Positions 20,656-31,330 of a stretch of 64,000 nt of DNA are shown here, piece by piece; positions within the stretch are counted from its first letter, which is position 1, and every line of letters begins with the position of its first letter. Location: contig CM059197.1 in NCBI GenBank assembly GCA_030323885.1, positions 35,519,484 to 35,583,483 of the forward strand, read 5' to 3'. A program made the position numbers and the translations under genes. Source of the stretch: Branchipolynoe longqiensis. Lineage: Eukaryota; Annelida; Polychaeta; Phyllodocida; Polynoidae. The notes beneath the pieces are model-generated. The model was not told the origin of the DNA. It saw only the letters and a list, made by a program, of their open reading frames with translations, and searched no databases.

Positions 20656-21925
20656 ATTTTTTTTTGGTAAATATTTTTATTCATCTGAATACATATTTTG
20701 TCAGCGCCGGGGCACTGGTCTTCCAGCCGTCGGAGTGGTCGCAATTCATCTGTACATATTGGAAGTGGAATGTGTTGCATTGTGTGCAGCACAACCCATT
20801 CTGAACGTAAAAGAAAGTGGGGGAGCAGCCTATGCTGCATAGTGTACAGCATATGTACTGAACATAGTGCAAAGTATCTATATGCATCAAGATAGAGTGT
20901 GCAGTAATGTACACTAGTGGTTAAATAATATGCTGTGTGTGTATATCAGTTAGATTTGGTTTTAATAACGGTTAGTCTTTAAATAGTGCCATGTTGTGCA
21001 TGTATAGTGGTTTATATTGTGTGCATTGCTGGTTGAAGATGTAGTTATGTAGTGGTGGTAATGGGTCTAAAGATGGGGTAGTGATTCTCGAGTCATTGAG
21101 TTATAATAGTTGTTTTGTCAAATGTGGATGGGGGGGAGGGGTTCATGGGTAGGGGGCGCGGACACGCAGGGAGAGAGCAGGCATGAGAGAGGGCGAAGTC
21201 AATGGGTCGTTCAGCAGGTCGTATTATATATTTGCAGTGCCAGGTTTTGGGCCTGAATAACCAGGTGAGCTCTGTATGCATTTTTAAAGGCAAGGATCGA
21301 ACCCGCTTCTCTGGTTTTGGTTGGGAGCTCATTCCACATGACACTTCCTTTGTAAATCGGAGCTCTCATTAACTTATTTGTATTAGGGTTGGGCACCCCA
21401 AGCAGAGTCGATGTCCCCCTTCTCGTTACCCTGGTTGTGCGATCTATGTATTTGTCATCACTCGCACGTTTATACATCAACGTCATTAGGTGTAGGTTCC
21501 TACGTACATCCAGAGTGTCCAGCCCTGCTCTGCTATGCATTTCAACCACACTTAGTATCTTGCCTTTGAATACTGTTCTGAGGGCTCTGTTTTGCGTTCT
21601 TTGTAATTTGGTCTCTTGCTGCTTCGTTAGTAATCCATAGATGATATCATTGTAGTCTATAATTGGTAATATTGTTGACTTGTACAGCTGCAGCGCAGTA
21701 TTCTCACTTACATATGTCCTTATTTTTCTGAATGTGTTCATTTTTAGTGCCAGTGTTTGGTTAAGTCTTGCCAGCTGTTGGGTACCAGTTAGAGTCGCAT
21801 CAAGAGTTGTGCCTAGGTACTTATAGGAGTTCACTTCACGGAGCACTAAGCCACAAATCTGCAGTTGTATTGGCCGGGCGTTGTATTGGCGTGGTGGTGG
21901 GGGGTAGACGCTTGCCACTTACCAC
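20656..21925 (-). mobile_element. LINE-A, 5'-truncated copy
   Basis: Minus strand: RT carboxy-terminal coding (21918-21211), ~550 bp 3' UTR, and a terminus with GATGAATAAAAATATTT and an A-run. Shares UTR blocks AGACCAGTGCCCCGGCGC and GTTATTCAGGCCC with the copy at 622. Confidence 0.8.
21211..21918 (-). pseudogene. LINE-A RT carboxy-terminal domain, 5'-truncated
   Basis: The longest LINE coding remnant, 235 codons open to the natural stop. From the start: NSYKYLGTTLD (the YKYLG block that follows the RT palm), KSTILPIIDYNDIIYG, KLQRTQNRALR, RRNLHLMTLMYKRA, APIYKGSVMWNELP, LAFKNAYRAHL. The catalytic palm with its xxDD motif is missing because the insertion is 5' truncated, so this cannot encode active enzyme. 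The apparent start is in proline-rich sequence from a G-run and is not a real initiation site. Clade is only broadly assignable (CR1/L2/Jockey-like). Confidence 0.85.
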
Positions 21926-22004
21926 ATAGAAGGAATCCTCCCATTCACATACCGCATACCGCATGCCGCATACCGCATACCACGTAGAAGGAATCTTAGC
22001 TTTA

Positions 22005-22404
22005 GTCAGCCAATCCAGCCGCAGTCACTCACTCCATGCGGGATAATAAGAACGCAACCCACTGAGGATTATGCAATTCAATTTAAACATAAACCACTTT
22101 GCAGTGTACGAGGTTCTGCGTAGAGCCGCTAGGGGGTGGGACTGGAAAGGAAGGGGTAGCGGGTGGTGGGGTGGTGGGAGACTACAAAAAGCATTTGCAT
22201 GTAGAGTATGCCCTGAGGGAGGCCATAGACTCAGGTGAGCAAGGGACCCAGCACAACAGCCTGGAGGCATGTGTTACCAACATTTCACTACACAGTTTGT
22301 AGATGCTCCCCAGGCCGACTGAAGGTGAGATTCCATTAACATGTAGTGAGACATCGGGTACGCGCCTTGCGATATATTTGTTTCTTCTTGATTGATGATT
22401 GATT
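22005..22404. other. Unassigned stretch
   Basis: No recognisable gene or family; short GATT repeats near 22385-22410. Confidence 0.4.
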
Positions 22405-22870
22405 GATAGATTGGTGGTGGTGGTGGCGCCACCTAGCCTACTGGAATGGTGGTGGTGGCGCCCCCTAGCCTACTGGAATGGTGGTGGTGGCGCCCCCTAG
22501 CCAACTGGATTGGTGGTGATGGTGGTGGCGCCCCCTAGCCTACCGGATTGGTGGTGGTGGTGGCGCCCCCTAGCCTACTGGAATGGGGGTGGTGGCGCCC
22601 CCTAGCCTACTGGATTGGTGGTGGTCGTGGTGGTGGTGACACCCCTTAGCCTACTGGAATGGTGGTGGTGGGGCCGCCTGGCCTACCGGATTGGTGGTGG
22701 TCGTGGCGGCGCCCCCTACCCTACTGGAATGGTGGTGGTGGCGCCCCCTAGCCTACTGGATTGGTGGTGGTGGTGGTGGTGGTGGTGGTGGTGATGGTGG
22801 TGGCGTCCCCTAGCCTACTGGATTGATGGCGGTGGCGGCAGTGGCGCTGGCGCCTCCTAGCCTACCGGAT
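22405..22870. repeat. GGT-rich minisatellite (GCGCCCCCTAGCCTACTGGA)
   Basis: About 12 units of 30-50 bp, each GGTGGTGGTGGCGCCCCCTA then GCCTACTGGAAT. Length varies through the GGT tract. Confidence 0.9.
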
Positions 22871-22917
22871 CTGAGGTGGAATCGCACAGAAGCGCCAGTT
22901 CCGGATAGTGGCAGCTC

Positions 22918-23172
22918 ATGGAACAAGCCATGCATCAACACTTCATTGATAATAATACTGGTATAGTAAAATATGTACAATGCATAAATGATTTGAAAGC
23001 GTGTCTCTCTTGTCGCGAACGTGAGAAGACCAGCGTAACATCTTGGGATGGCCAATCCCATTTCGTTTGCAAAAATGCACTGGCCATTACATCACACCAT
23101 TTGTGTAAAGACCTTGTAGGAATGACCCCTCCAGACCCAGCATTGTTTTGTTGTTTTACAAATTGTGCATGA
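22918..23172 (+). CDS. Orphan small ORF, Cys-rich, function unknown
   Basis: 84 codons from ATG to TGA in a stretch that matches no repeat family in the window. The product has cysteines at VQC, ACLSCRE, HFVCKN, HHLCKD and LFCCFTNCA, suggestive of metal binding but matching no motif I recognise. No signal peptide or membrane segment. No promoter, splice signal or poly-A signal ties it to a gene, and 84 codons is short enough to arise by chance. It could also be a fragment of an unrecognised transposon ORF. Listed as a candidate only. Confidence 0.15.
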   Translation: MEQAMHQHFIDNNTGIVKYVQCINDLKACLSCREREKTSVTSWDGQSHFVCKNALAITSHHLCKDLVGMTPPDPALFCCFTNCA

Positions 23173-23256
23173 GGTATGCTTAAGCTTAATTCGTAGAGAG
23201 GCAGCAGACAGAGATAGCAGACAAAGCTGAAACCTTTTTTTGGGGGGAGGGGTACA

Positions 23257-23468
23257 TTAGTTGTTTAAGCAGGGGAAATTTCAATGGCAGACATTTGGTC
23301 TTCCCCATTCCACACCTCCTTGCCCAATCCTAATAATGCTAAGCGCCTGGCTAGGAAGCGGCAAGTATACATTTTTAAGTCATTGGTTTGACTCGACCAG
23401 GATTTGAACCCATGATCTACCAATACGGGAGACAGACGCTCTAACTCATTCAGCCATCCCGTCTGGTT
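23257..23468 (-). mobile_element. SINE-1 short form, head A and tail B, complete
   Basis: ~212 bp. Coding strand: CCAGACGGGATGGCTGAATG head, B-box GGTTCAAATCCTGG, the first half of the body (CTTGCCGCTTCCTAGCCAGG..TTGGGCAAGGA), then directly GTGTGGAATGGGGAAGACCA..GAAATTTCCCCTGC (tail B). The second half of the body seen in tail A copies is absent, as in 29246-29472. Confidence 0.85.
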
Positions 23469-23642
23469 ACACCTTATGCAAAATAAATACGGCTGATGGT
23501 CACATGCCATGTTCTGGCCAGTCAGGTCATCATGACATTTCAGCTCGTACTTCAAACTCCCCGTACTTGCTTTCTGTAATGGACACATCTGCTGAAACTT
23601 TCGGACTGAAAATTACTTCTTTTGTCGCTCCTATTTTCCCGT

Positions 23643-23903
23643 CCGTTTGTTTGTTTGTTGTTTGTTTGTTGCTGTTTTACATCCTAGCAACATCTAAGGT
23701 CATATAAGGATGGGTACCAAATTGTGACAGTGACCACTCATGGTGACTTTATAGTGCTGCCCCACTGATGGCTTGATTTCCCACTGGGATACCATTATAA
23801 AGTCATCATGACTGCGCACTGTCACAAGTCGGTACCCGTCCTGTTATGACCTTGGATGTTGCCAGGACATAAAACTCCAACAATCAACCAACCAACCAAC
23901 TCT
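23643..23903. mobile_element. Fold-back SINE-1: two 3' halves head to head
   Basis: Left half, minus orientation: TGTTTTACATCCTAGCAACA..TTATAGTGCTGCCCCAC. Right half, plus orientation: CCCACTGGGATACCATTATA..CAGGACATAAAACTCC. The halves are reverse complements over ~110 bp with almost no loop, so the whole forms a hairpin with tail A at both ends. Confidence 0.8.
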
Positions 23904-24091
23904 TTCCAACTTGACTTTACCCGATTTCTCATAAAGTAGGGCATCCATCTTTTATTTCACTGATAATTAATTTACCATTTTCCTTTTCTGCTTCGACTAT
24001 AGATTATACACAGCTGTAAGATTATAATTGGATGGATCTAAAGACGTTGGTAAATCTCTGGTCTTGTTTAATTTACATGAAAGTAAGCTAA

Positions 24092-24454
24092 TTAAAGTGG
24101 CATAGTCCGATGGTTTTGAATTTCTCTCATATTAGTAAAGATAAATATATTAAGTTTATTATTATAAACTACCTTATTTTACCTTGAAATAATAATATTT
24201 TAAATGGTGAACTTTGGAAATATTTGAAGTGCAAACAGGCCAAATTCATGTTGGTGTGCACATACAAATTGTGACATCATAGGCTTCAACAGTAACAGTG
24301 TTTATTAAATTGATTTACCATACCTTTCTATTCAGCAATAAGTGCTGAATAAGTACACCAGTATCTAAGTTAGATACATAGAATCAAATCGAAATATGTG
24401 TTTTGGTTTCGTAAATATAATGATTTCATCGGGCTATGTAACTATGGTGACGAG
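24092..24454 (+). mobile_element. TTAA-flanked MITE, copy 2 (eroded right end)
   Basis: TTAAAGTGGCATAGTCCGAT at the left, TCATCGGGCTATGTAACTA at the right, with the shared interior (GTGACATCATAGGCTTC, CAGTATCTAAGTTAG). Confidence 0.8.
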
Positions 24455-24587
24455 CATTGTCTGCATTCGCAGAACCCTTTAATCTTATTGGACAAATGGT
24501 ACTGTGTTGAGGCCAGAACACCTGAACACTGAACACTGTACCACTTCCCGAAAACACTACCTCGGTCACTACAGGGATTGGTCACCT

Positions 24588-25125
24588 TGTAAAGTCCACG
24601 GCTCGAATCTGTGGTTGTGTAAGCAGGCTATAGTGAAATCAATACAGACAAACAGAAAGGAAGAGTATAACGTGTGAAAGAAAAGAGAGAGTGTCAAGCC
24701 CTCTGGTTTAGTATTCATATGGTACATGGATTCAGTGTAGAGTATCACCCCACCCTATTCCCCCAATGGGAAACAAGCATTCTTAGCTCTACCAATAGGG
24801 ATCCAGCATTCCTGGTCCCCATTTTTACCAGTGATCTTCCCACCACCACCAAGCTGTGTGGCTCCCCTGGCCACCATCTGCCTTGAGCCTGAGTGTGGTG
24901 ATCCTACCTAGCAGAGGGGGTAGGGCGTAGGGGGATGGGGTAGGCTCTGAGTGTATCTGAGTGCCCCCTACACGCAGCCCTTCCAGCACCACTATGTATA
25001 TTTACATCTCACTCAGGCACCACCAGCACCTACATATACACATACATGCACCTGGTCACGTATACCTGATCAGTAATAGAAAATTTGCATTCCCCCACCA
25101 ATGCCGTAAATCAGAACATTTTACA
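24588..25125 (+). mobile_element. T3 element copy 2, with 3 bp duplication ACC
   Basis: 538 bp. Starts TTGTAAAGTCCACGGCTC, ends CAGAACATTTTACA, with ACC at 24585-24587 and 25126-25128. Internal landmarks: GGCTATAGTGAAATCAATAC, AAGCCCTCTGGTTTAG, ACCAATAGGGATCCAGC. The 70-codon frame inside is not conserved in the other copies. Confidence 0.75.
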
Positions 25126-25128
25126 ACC

Positions 25129-25655
25129 TGTTTATAGTGGACCACTGTTCTATCGCTCGCAGCAAGGGGATCAACCCTCCCAAATAGTGCATGGTATTTA
25201 AGAGCCAGCAACACGTGCCTCGGGGTCAGTCAATGATCAAATGCCGAACCGCTCGGGGGGGGGGGGGGGGGGGATAGAAAGTCTGAATCAACACTCCGGT
25301 GTTTGCTTCCTTTCAGTTCAGAGGTTCAAGTAGGGAGAACCAACCTCATCAAAGCCTCACTTTTGTTTAGTAGGTCACCCCTAATGAGCCATTTCGAAGG
25401 CATGTTTTGTAAGAGCTTGCTTCGAGACACAGTCTGAAAATGGCTGCCTCACTCTCCAAGCAGAACACAACAGAGGTGAAGTGAACACTTGGGGGCAGTA
25501 CATTAAAATCGGCCTGGAGAGTGGAATGCGCGTTACGAGCCACATGGGTCTGAGTAATAGCATCCTCCGCCCAATGACTGTTTTCACCGGGTATCGTTAG
25601 CTGCTGAATTAACCAGCAGGTTGGACAGACCGCTAGGTGACGCGTGGCATACTGG
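25129..25655. other. Unassigned stretch with poly-G (25255-25273)
   Basis: Nothing recognisable as a gene or family; one ~19-base G run. Confidence 0.4.
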
Positions 25656-26620
25656 AACAGCAGAATTGTGGATAGACACTATGATAACATGATTACTGGC
25701 AGGCATTTTGACAGCAGCAATGCTGACAGTATCAATATCAATGTAGACAAGACTAGCACTATGGCAACAAGAATGTTAACATATATTGACAACAGGAATG
25801 CGATTGGACACTCTGATAACACAGTTACTGACAGGCAATATGACAGACATTGGCAGCAGGAATGTGGTGAAATACTCTGATAACACAATGACTGACAGGA
25901 ATTATGACATACATTGACAGCAGGAATGCGTGTATACACTCTGAAAGCAGCAATATATAGACATACTTTGACAGCAAGAATGTAGACAAACATTATGACA
26001 TCAAGAATGTAAACACATCAACAGCAGGAATGTAGACACACATTATGACAGCAATAATGTAAACATACATTGACAGCAGAATGTAGACAAACACTATGAC
26101 AGCAAGAATGTAAACAGACGTTGACAGCAGGAATGTAGACAAACACTATGACAGCAAGAATGTAAACAGACGTTGACAGTATGAATGTAGACAAACACTA
26201 TGACAGCAAGAATTTAAACAGACGTTGACAGCAGGAATGCAGACAAACACTATGACAGCTGGCATATAGACAGACACTGACTGTAGTAATGTGACACTGA
26301 CTGTAGTAATGTGAAAGGACACTGGCAGCTGGAAGGTGGACATGGACAGCAACTGTGACAGCAGAAATGTAAACAGACACTATAACACCAGGAATGTGGA
26401 CAGACACTGTGACAGCAGGAATGTGGACATACACTATGACACCGGGAATGTGGACAGACACTGTGACAGCAGGAATGTGGACAGACACTGTGCTACTCTG
26501 TGACAGCAGGAATGTGGACAGACACTGTGACATGAGTAAAGTAGACAGACATTGTGACAGCATGAATATGGACAGACACTCTGACACCAGGAATGCAAAC
26601 AAACACTGGCAACAGAATTG
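25656..26620. repeat. ~26 bp minisatellite (GACAGCAGGAATGTAGACA)
   Basis: About 35 degenerate units of ~26 bp, often as 52 bp dimers (GACAGCAAGAATGTAAACAG + GCAGGAATGTAGACAAACAC), cleanest between 26085 and 26260. Open frames on the minus strand (C-L-S-x-x-I-P-A-V periodicity) are repeat artefacts. Confidence 0.9.
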
Positions 26621-26758
26621 TAATTCATGTCCAACGTTCCAAGCAGCAATTCATATGCAGCAAGTCTTCATTTTTTTTTCTTTGATCCACATAAATAACT
26701 ACACTCGAAAGGTCATTCATTACCTTTCTAATTTACGACGGAATGGGTGTACTGATAC

Positions 26759-27060
26759 TACCGTATATGTCCCAATAGAAGCATGCTACCCAATAGAAGC
26801 ACCCGCCCCCCCCATTTCAAGATTGAAAGCATGCACACATTTCCGATCATATTTAGACTGAAATCACATAAAATAAGACAATCCCACTTTATTTCAGCGG
26901 CACAACAAAAACAATATTCAGACTGAATGCACGTAAAATAAGACAATCCCACTTTATTTCAGAGGCACGAAAAAAGCAAATCCATGAAATTCTTTAACTT
27001 TGAATAGACGCACATGTGTCTGCACTCGCGCAGTGCATGTCTATTGGGACATATACGGTA
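26759..27060. mobile_element. 302 bp TIR element with internal ~50 bp duplication
   Basis: TACCGTATATGTCCCAATAG is perfectly inverted at the right end, and the flanks show TAC on both sides. Inside, CACATAAAATAAGACAATCC..TTTATTTCAG occurs twice (about 26859-26909 and 26920-26970). Non-coding. Confidence 0.7.
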
Positions 27061-27933
27061 TACACTCAAAACCTGTCATTGCCATGGTAATGCAAAGGGT
27101 TGGAGAGCATGTGATCTCTCCTACCAATTCATCCACCAGAACCCCTCACAGCAAAGCATTCCCATTGGTTCCCACAAAGCGCCGCTCCTATTGGACACGC
27201 CCGGTCACGTGACTTGTCTCGAGAGGGGTACTGTGAATTTTGATGATCTGTAAGGTTCCGTATCAAAGGAAAGTAGCCAGGGCAGAGGTCAACTACGGTT
27301 TGACCTCCCAGAGACTGGGCATTGCACCTATGTTATAGGTATTCTAAAGGGGATCCTTGCCCTGACCCTTGTACATACATATATATATAAATGTTCTCAA
27401 ATGCACTACACAGCCCTGCACGCCGATCCCCTTCCCGCCCCTACCCCACCCCTACTACACGTTCTTTCAAAACCTATTAACTAACATTTTCCTTTAAATT
27501 GACATAAAACCTGTCTGATGTAAGTCCCCACTGCAATCTCAGACCTCGATCCCATCATTAGGCCACACAGAACGGAACACTTGTGATGGGATTTAAAAAA
27601 ATGGGCAGGTTTCCGCATTTGGTATTGGTGATTCGATCCACTGATTTGCATATTTACAATATAATATATATATATGTGTATTGGAGATATGTTATATCTT
27701 TTTGAAAAAAGAAGAGAGAAAGCAAAGTAAGAAAGAAGTGTTTAAAGACAATTCTAGAGTCATGTTTTTGATGCATGCTCACCAAGTGCATAATACATAT
27801 GTTGAACTGGAATTGCATGCAGTTACTATTACGACAAATAGTCAATTTATATTATGCTTCTATTATCGAACAGGTTTTTCATCTGGTTATTATTGCAACT
27901 GATATTGTCATTTATGTACCAACAAATTGTAAT
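27061..27933. other. Unassigned stretch
   Basis: Contains CCAAT-type (ATTGG) and GGTCACGTGAC motifs near 27160-27215 and A/T-rich sequence near 27660-27740. No transcript, domain or repeat family could be supported. Confidence 0.35.
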
Positions 27934-28015
27934 GAACGGCCAGAAGACCAGTGCTCTGTCTGGCACTGACAAAAGACATTATTCGCTGAATAAAATACAT
28001 TTAGTAAAAAAAAAA
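27934..28015 (+). mobile_element. LINE-A 3' end with poly-A
   Basis: GGCCAGAAGACCAGTGCTCT, GCACTGACAAAAG, GCTGAATAAAATACATTTAG then A-run. The fourth LINE-A terminus in the window, severely 5' truncated. Confidence 0.7.
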
Positions 28016-28021
28016 TGTAGC

Positions 28022-28376
28022 TTAAAGTTGCATAGTCCGATGGTTTTGAATTTCCTTCATTTTTCTGAGATAAAGATATTAATTTGATTGCTATAATATA
28101 TCTGACTTTAGTTTGAAGTAACTTTCATTTAAAATGGCTACCTTTTGAGATATTTGAGGTTAAAACGTGGACAATTAATTTAGGCAAGCATGCCAAAACT
28201 CTAACACTATAGGCTTCTGCAGTAACCGGTTCTATTACATTGATTCAGTATTACCTTCTATGTGGCCAAAAATGTTTAAGAAGTGCATCAGTATCTAAGT
28301 TAGGTATGTAGAATCACATTTAGATAATTGTCTCACTTTAAAAAATTTGATGCTTCATCGGACTATGCAACTTTAA
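28022..28376 (+). mobile_element. TTAA-flanked MITE, copy 3 (best preserved)
   Basis: TTAAAGTTGCATAGTCCGAT at the left and ATCGGACTATGCAACTTTAA at the right are perfect inverses over 20 bp including TTAA. 355 bp, non-coding. Confidence 0.9.
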
Positions 28377-28471
28377 GGGCGACCCTCAGTGGCCTGATAG
28401 AGAACTAAATGTCACGCTTGGGGATGTTTGAAAGGTTGTGGTGTGTTGCCCAACAAACTGGCTGTTTACGA

Positions 28472-28527
28472 GGGTTGGTTGGTTGTTGGAGTTTTACGTC
28501 CTGGCAACATCTAAGGATATCAGGAGA
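28472..28527 (-). mobile_element. SINE-1 tail A fragment
   Basis: GGTTGTTGGAGTTTTACGTC, CTGGCAACATCTAAGG; ends abruptly. Confidence 0.75.
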
Positions 28528-28675
28528 CCTCAATTTAGCATGCATAGAGCCCTCTTCATAAAAACAATTGTAATTGGTGCCATTGAATTTTACTGAACAT
28601 TTTGTTTTCCCTTGCCACAATCTTTTTCATGATTGTCAACTTTTACCATCATATGTGTCATTTGACATAATTCTG

Positions 28676-28996
28676 TTAAAGCCCTGTCACACCTCACCGG
28701 ATTGGGGGAAATGGACAGAAACCGAACAAAGTCTGTTTTGTGTCTGTACAAAATTAGGAACGGATGCCGCTGGACTGACGTCTACGGTTCTTGTCCGGTT
28801 TGAGTCTGTTTAGTTCGCTTACCGTCCGTTGGCTATCTGTTCATGTCCGTTCATGTCCGTTTCATGTCCATTTCATGTCTGTTCGTCCAGCGGCCATTGA
28901 CCCAATAACGCAACATTTTAATACATTTTGATACTTATGATGCCCGGACTAGACAATTCTGTGCATTGCTCAATCCGGCGAGGTGTGACAGCCGCT
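28676..28996. mobile_element. GTCACACTAC-group palindromic element (E6b)
   Basis: Left TTAAAGCCCTGTCACACCTC then ACCGGATTG; right, inverted, GCGGCTGTCACACCTCGCCG then GATTG. The interior has direct repeats of GTTCATGTCC/TTTCATGTCC (28835-28885). Relative of 3256-3670. Confidence 0.65.
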
Positions 28997-29015
28997 TCAT
29001 GCTTCTACATTCTGT

Positions 29016-29077
29016 GCACCCCGTCCTGATATAACTTTAGATGTTGCTAGGACGTAAAACAACAAAACAAAAACGAA
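29016..29077 (+). mobile_element. SINE-1 tail A fragment
   Basis: ACCCCGTCCTGATATAACTT, TAGATGTTGCTAGGACGTAA and A-rich end only. An (AAT)n tract follows at 29108-29130. Confidence 0.75.
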
Positions 29078-29245
29078 ACATTCTGTGTAGAAATGATGGT
29101 TAAATAATAATAATAATAATAATAATAATGCGATGGAGTAAAGGGTGAACAATTGTTGTGAATATGGCCGTTGCTGCAACCATCAATCAATCAATCAATC
29201 AGTCAACAGTAGTATAATTTCCTCAGTAGTTGTAAGGTACAACTA

Positions 29246-29472
29246 CAAACCAGATGAGATGGCCGAATGAGTTAGAGCATCCGTCTCCCATGTTGGTAGA
29301 TCGTGGGGTTGAACCCTGGTCGAGTCAACCCAATGACTTAAAAATTGATACTTGTCGCTTCCTAGCCTGGTGCTCGGCAATCCTGAGGATAGGGCACGGA
29401 GCAGTGGAATGAGGAAGACCAATTGTTTGCGATTGAAATTTCCCCTGTTTAATCAATTAATGTACACAAAAA
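29246..29472 (+). mobile_element. SINE-1 short form, head A and tail B, complete
   Basis: ACCAGATGAGATGGCCGAAT head, B-box GGTTGAACCCTGG, half-body CTTGTCGCTTCCTAGCCTGG, then GGAGCAGTGGAATGAGGAAG and CCTGTTTAATCAATTAATGT (tail B). Same architecture as 23257-23468. Confidence 0.85.
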
Positions 29473-29818
29473 AAAGTATTTTAAGGACCGTCATAACACT
29501 AACAATACAAATAAATATAAATATAAATAATCTCTCCCCCCCCCCATAACCATTTAAGTCAGATGGTTTTGGGTGATCTTCAGTCAATTATAATAGGAAA
29601 ATAGCTAACAACTAAAACAAACAAATAAAGAATTTTATTTTTAATTAAAAAAATATATATGAGCACCTCATTTTGTATTCATTCTCACTCCCAATTGGAT
29701 TAGTTGTGTCAAAGTACCCCTCTGTCTGTATTTTATGACAACATTACTTTGGGTTTGAAAAGGTCCCTGATGAACACTAACTTTTATATTTCATCATCTG
29801 TTCTGAGAAAGTGTCATC

Positions 29819-30658
29819 TTGTAATATCTTGAGAACTCGGCCGTCAGAGCCCCAAGTATCACTACTCTCCCCAGGTGTGTTCTGACAACTGTCTGTCAGT
29901 TCCCACCTGGTGTCACTCTCCACAATCTCATAAGAAAGGAAGACATGTCGCGCAAGATTGACAGTGAAGAAGTTGTACTTTATTGGCATCAACTCCGGTT
30001 CAACTCCTTACCAACTGCCCACACAGATCCACATGACTCTTGCTTGTGTATATCTGAATCAGTGCCTACAGCCCATTGAACCTGAGTCAAATGGTTGTTG
30101 CACACAGCTCAGTGTCTTTGGAATAGCTGTTGCTAGTTTGGGTGTAGAAAGTGGAGTCTTAGACAAGAGTGTCCGCAGTCCTGGACAAGAGTGCCTAGAG
30201 TGGGGTCTGTGTGTCACGTATAAGGAATGCAGGTGACTGGGCTCACACAGCCAGCCAATTAGACACCCTCCACAGCCTGGGCGGGTGATGCCCTAATAGG
30301 GGGCAGCTGTCACTCAACCCCCAGCTGCAGCTGATGTCCATAATGTATGCAGGATGGCTGGGTGTGCTTGCCCATCGGACCCGTGGTAACAGGTAGTTGC
30401 AGTCAGTTACAATAAACATATTTAAAAAATGCCCTTCCCCTCCACTTGCATTCTTTCTGCTGCATGGAGGGGACATTTCACTAATCATTAAGGTCGCTAT
30501 GTGTTATCACATTTTCCACATAGGCGCTTCTGTCATACCGTGAGTGGTGCACTCATTGCTTCTCTGTTACATAATCCTGGTCCCCACTGCGTCGCCCGAG
30601 AATAGTAATGCTCTTTGCCAATATATAAATCCGAACCAAAAATCTGTATATTTTTACA
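29819..30658 (+). mobile_element. R870 element, copy 1
   Basis: 840 bp with TTGTAATATC at the left and TATATTTTTACA at the right (imperfect inverted TGTAAxAT). Shared along its length with 40723-41594 (inverted) and 60975-61863: CGCGCAAGATTGACAGTGAA, GACTCTTGCTTGTGTATAT, CGCTATGTGTTATCACATTT. Frames inside (for example 92 codons at 29958) are not conserved between copies. Class unknown. Confidence 0.75.
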
Positions 30659-31033
30659 GTCTGCTGCCAATCAAATTGAGCAAATCTACTTTTTGTTCAG
30701 TACAGGTTAATTATTGTTGGTATCTGGTCAGCAAAATCGTATTATTCTATCATCTACCTGATAGCAGACGCCATTTTTAGTGACTGTAATACATATAAGC
30801 CTGCAGCTTACCTGTGCGCAAAGAGCATATAGTGGGTTACCATGGTAACATGCATGCTACAATTGAGTTAAAATACAAGAATGATAACATGTGTCTCCCA
30901 CCTGTACCTGCATGTCACGTCCCGTTACCATGGTAATGGGGCGAGGTGCGCACGCATGTCAGTCGCGCTGTCGTATTGGTTGGTGGGTCATGTGAGCGGA
31001 AGTGGCCTCGTTTTACTAACAACGTACCAGACA
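30659..31033. other. Unassigned stretch
   Basis: Nothing recognisable; two near-identical GTTACCATGGTAA palindromes at 30837 and 30926. Confidence 0.35.
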
Positions 31034-31330
31034 CAGCAGGGTTCCCGTGCAGAAAGTCGGGAGTTCGATACCTGGTCGAGTCAATCAAATAACTTACCAA
31101 ATTTATACTTGTCGCTACCTAGCCTGTCGCTTGGCATTACTAGGATATGGCAAGGACAGGTTAGCTCAGTATCAGGATGTGACTCAGTGGGAAATCGGGT
31201 CATGGTACTGGCAGCCTGGTCTCCCAGTTGGGCAGCACTATAAAGTTGTCATGTGTGCGTGCTGTCACAAGTCAGTACCCGTCCTGATATGACTTTCAAT
31301 GTCGTCAGGACATAAAACTTAAACAAGGAA
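31034..31330 (+). mobile_element. SINE-1, 5'-truncated, tail A
   Basis: Begins inside the tRNA-like head (GGGTTCCCGTGCAGAAAGTC, B-box AGTTCGATACCTGG) with complete body and tail. Confidence 0.85.

Larger units (their letters stand above)
20386..22003. mobile_element. Palindromic element (AAGCTAAGATTCCTT ends) containing a LINE-A copy
   Basis: AAGCTAAGATTCCTT then ACACGCGGTATGCGGCATGC at 20386-20420 is inverted at 21950-22003. Internal GCGGTATGC/GCATGCGG units recur (20405-20565, 21948-21980). The LINE-A copy occupies 20656-21925, so the original palindrome would be about 350 bp. Confidence 0.55.

Noticed and set aside
29958..30236. 92-codon frame in R870 as a protein
   Set aside because: The corresponding frame in the other two copies is shortened or broken, and variation shows no coding pattern.
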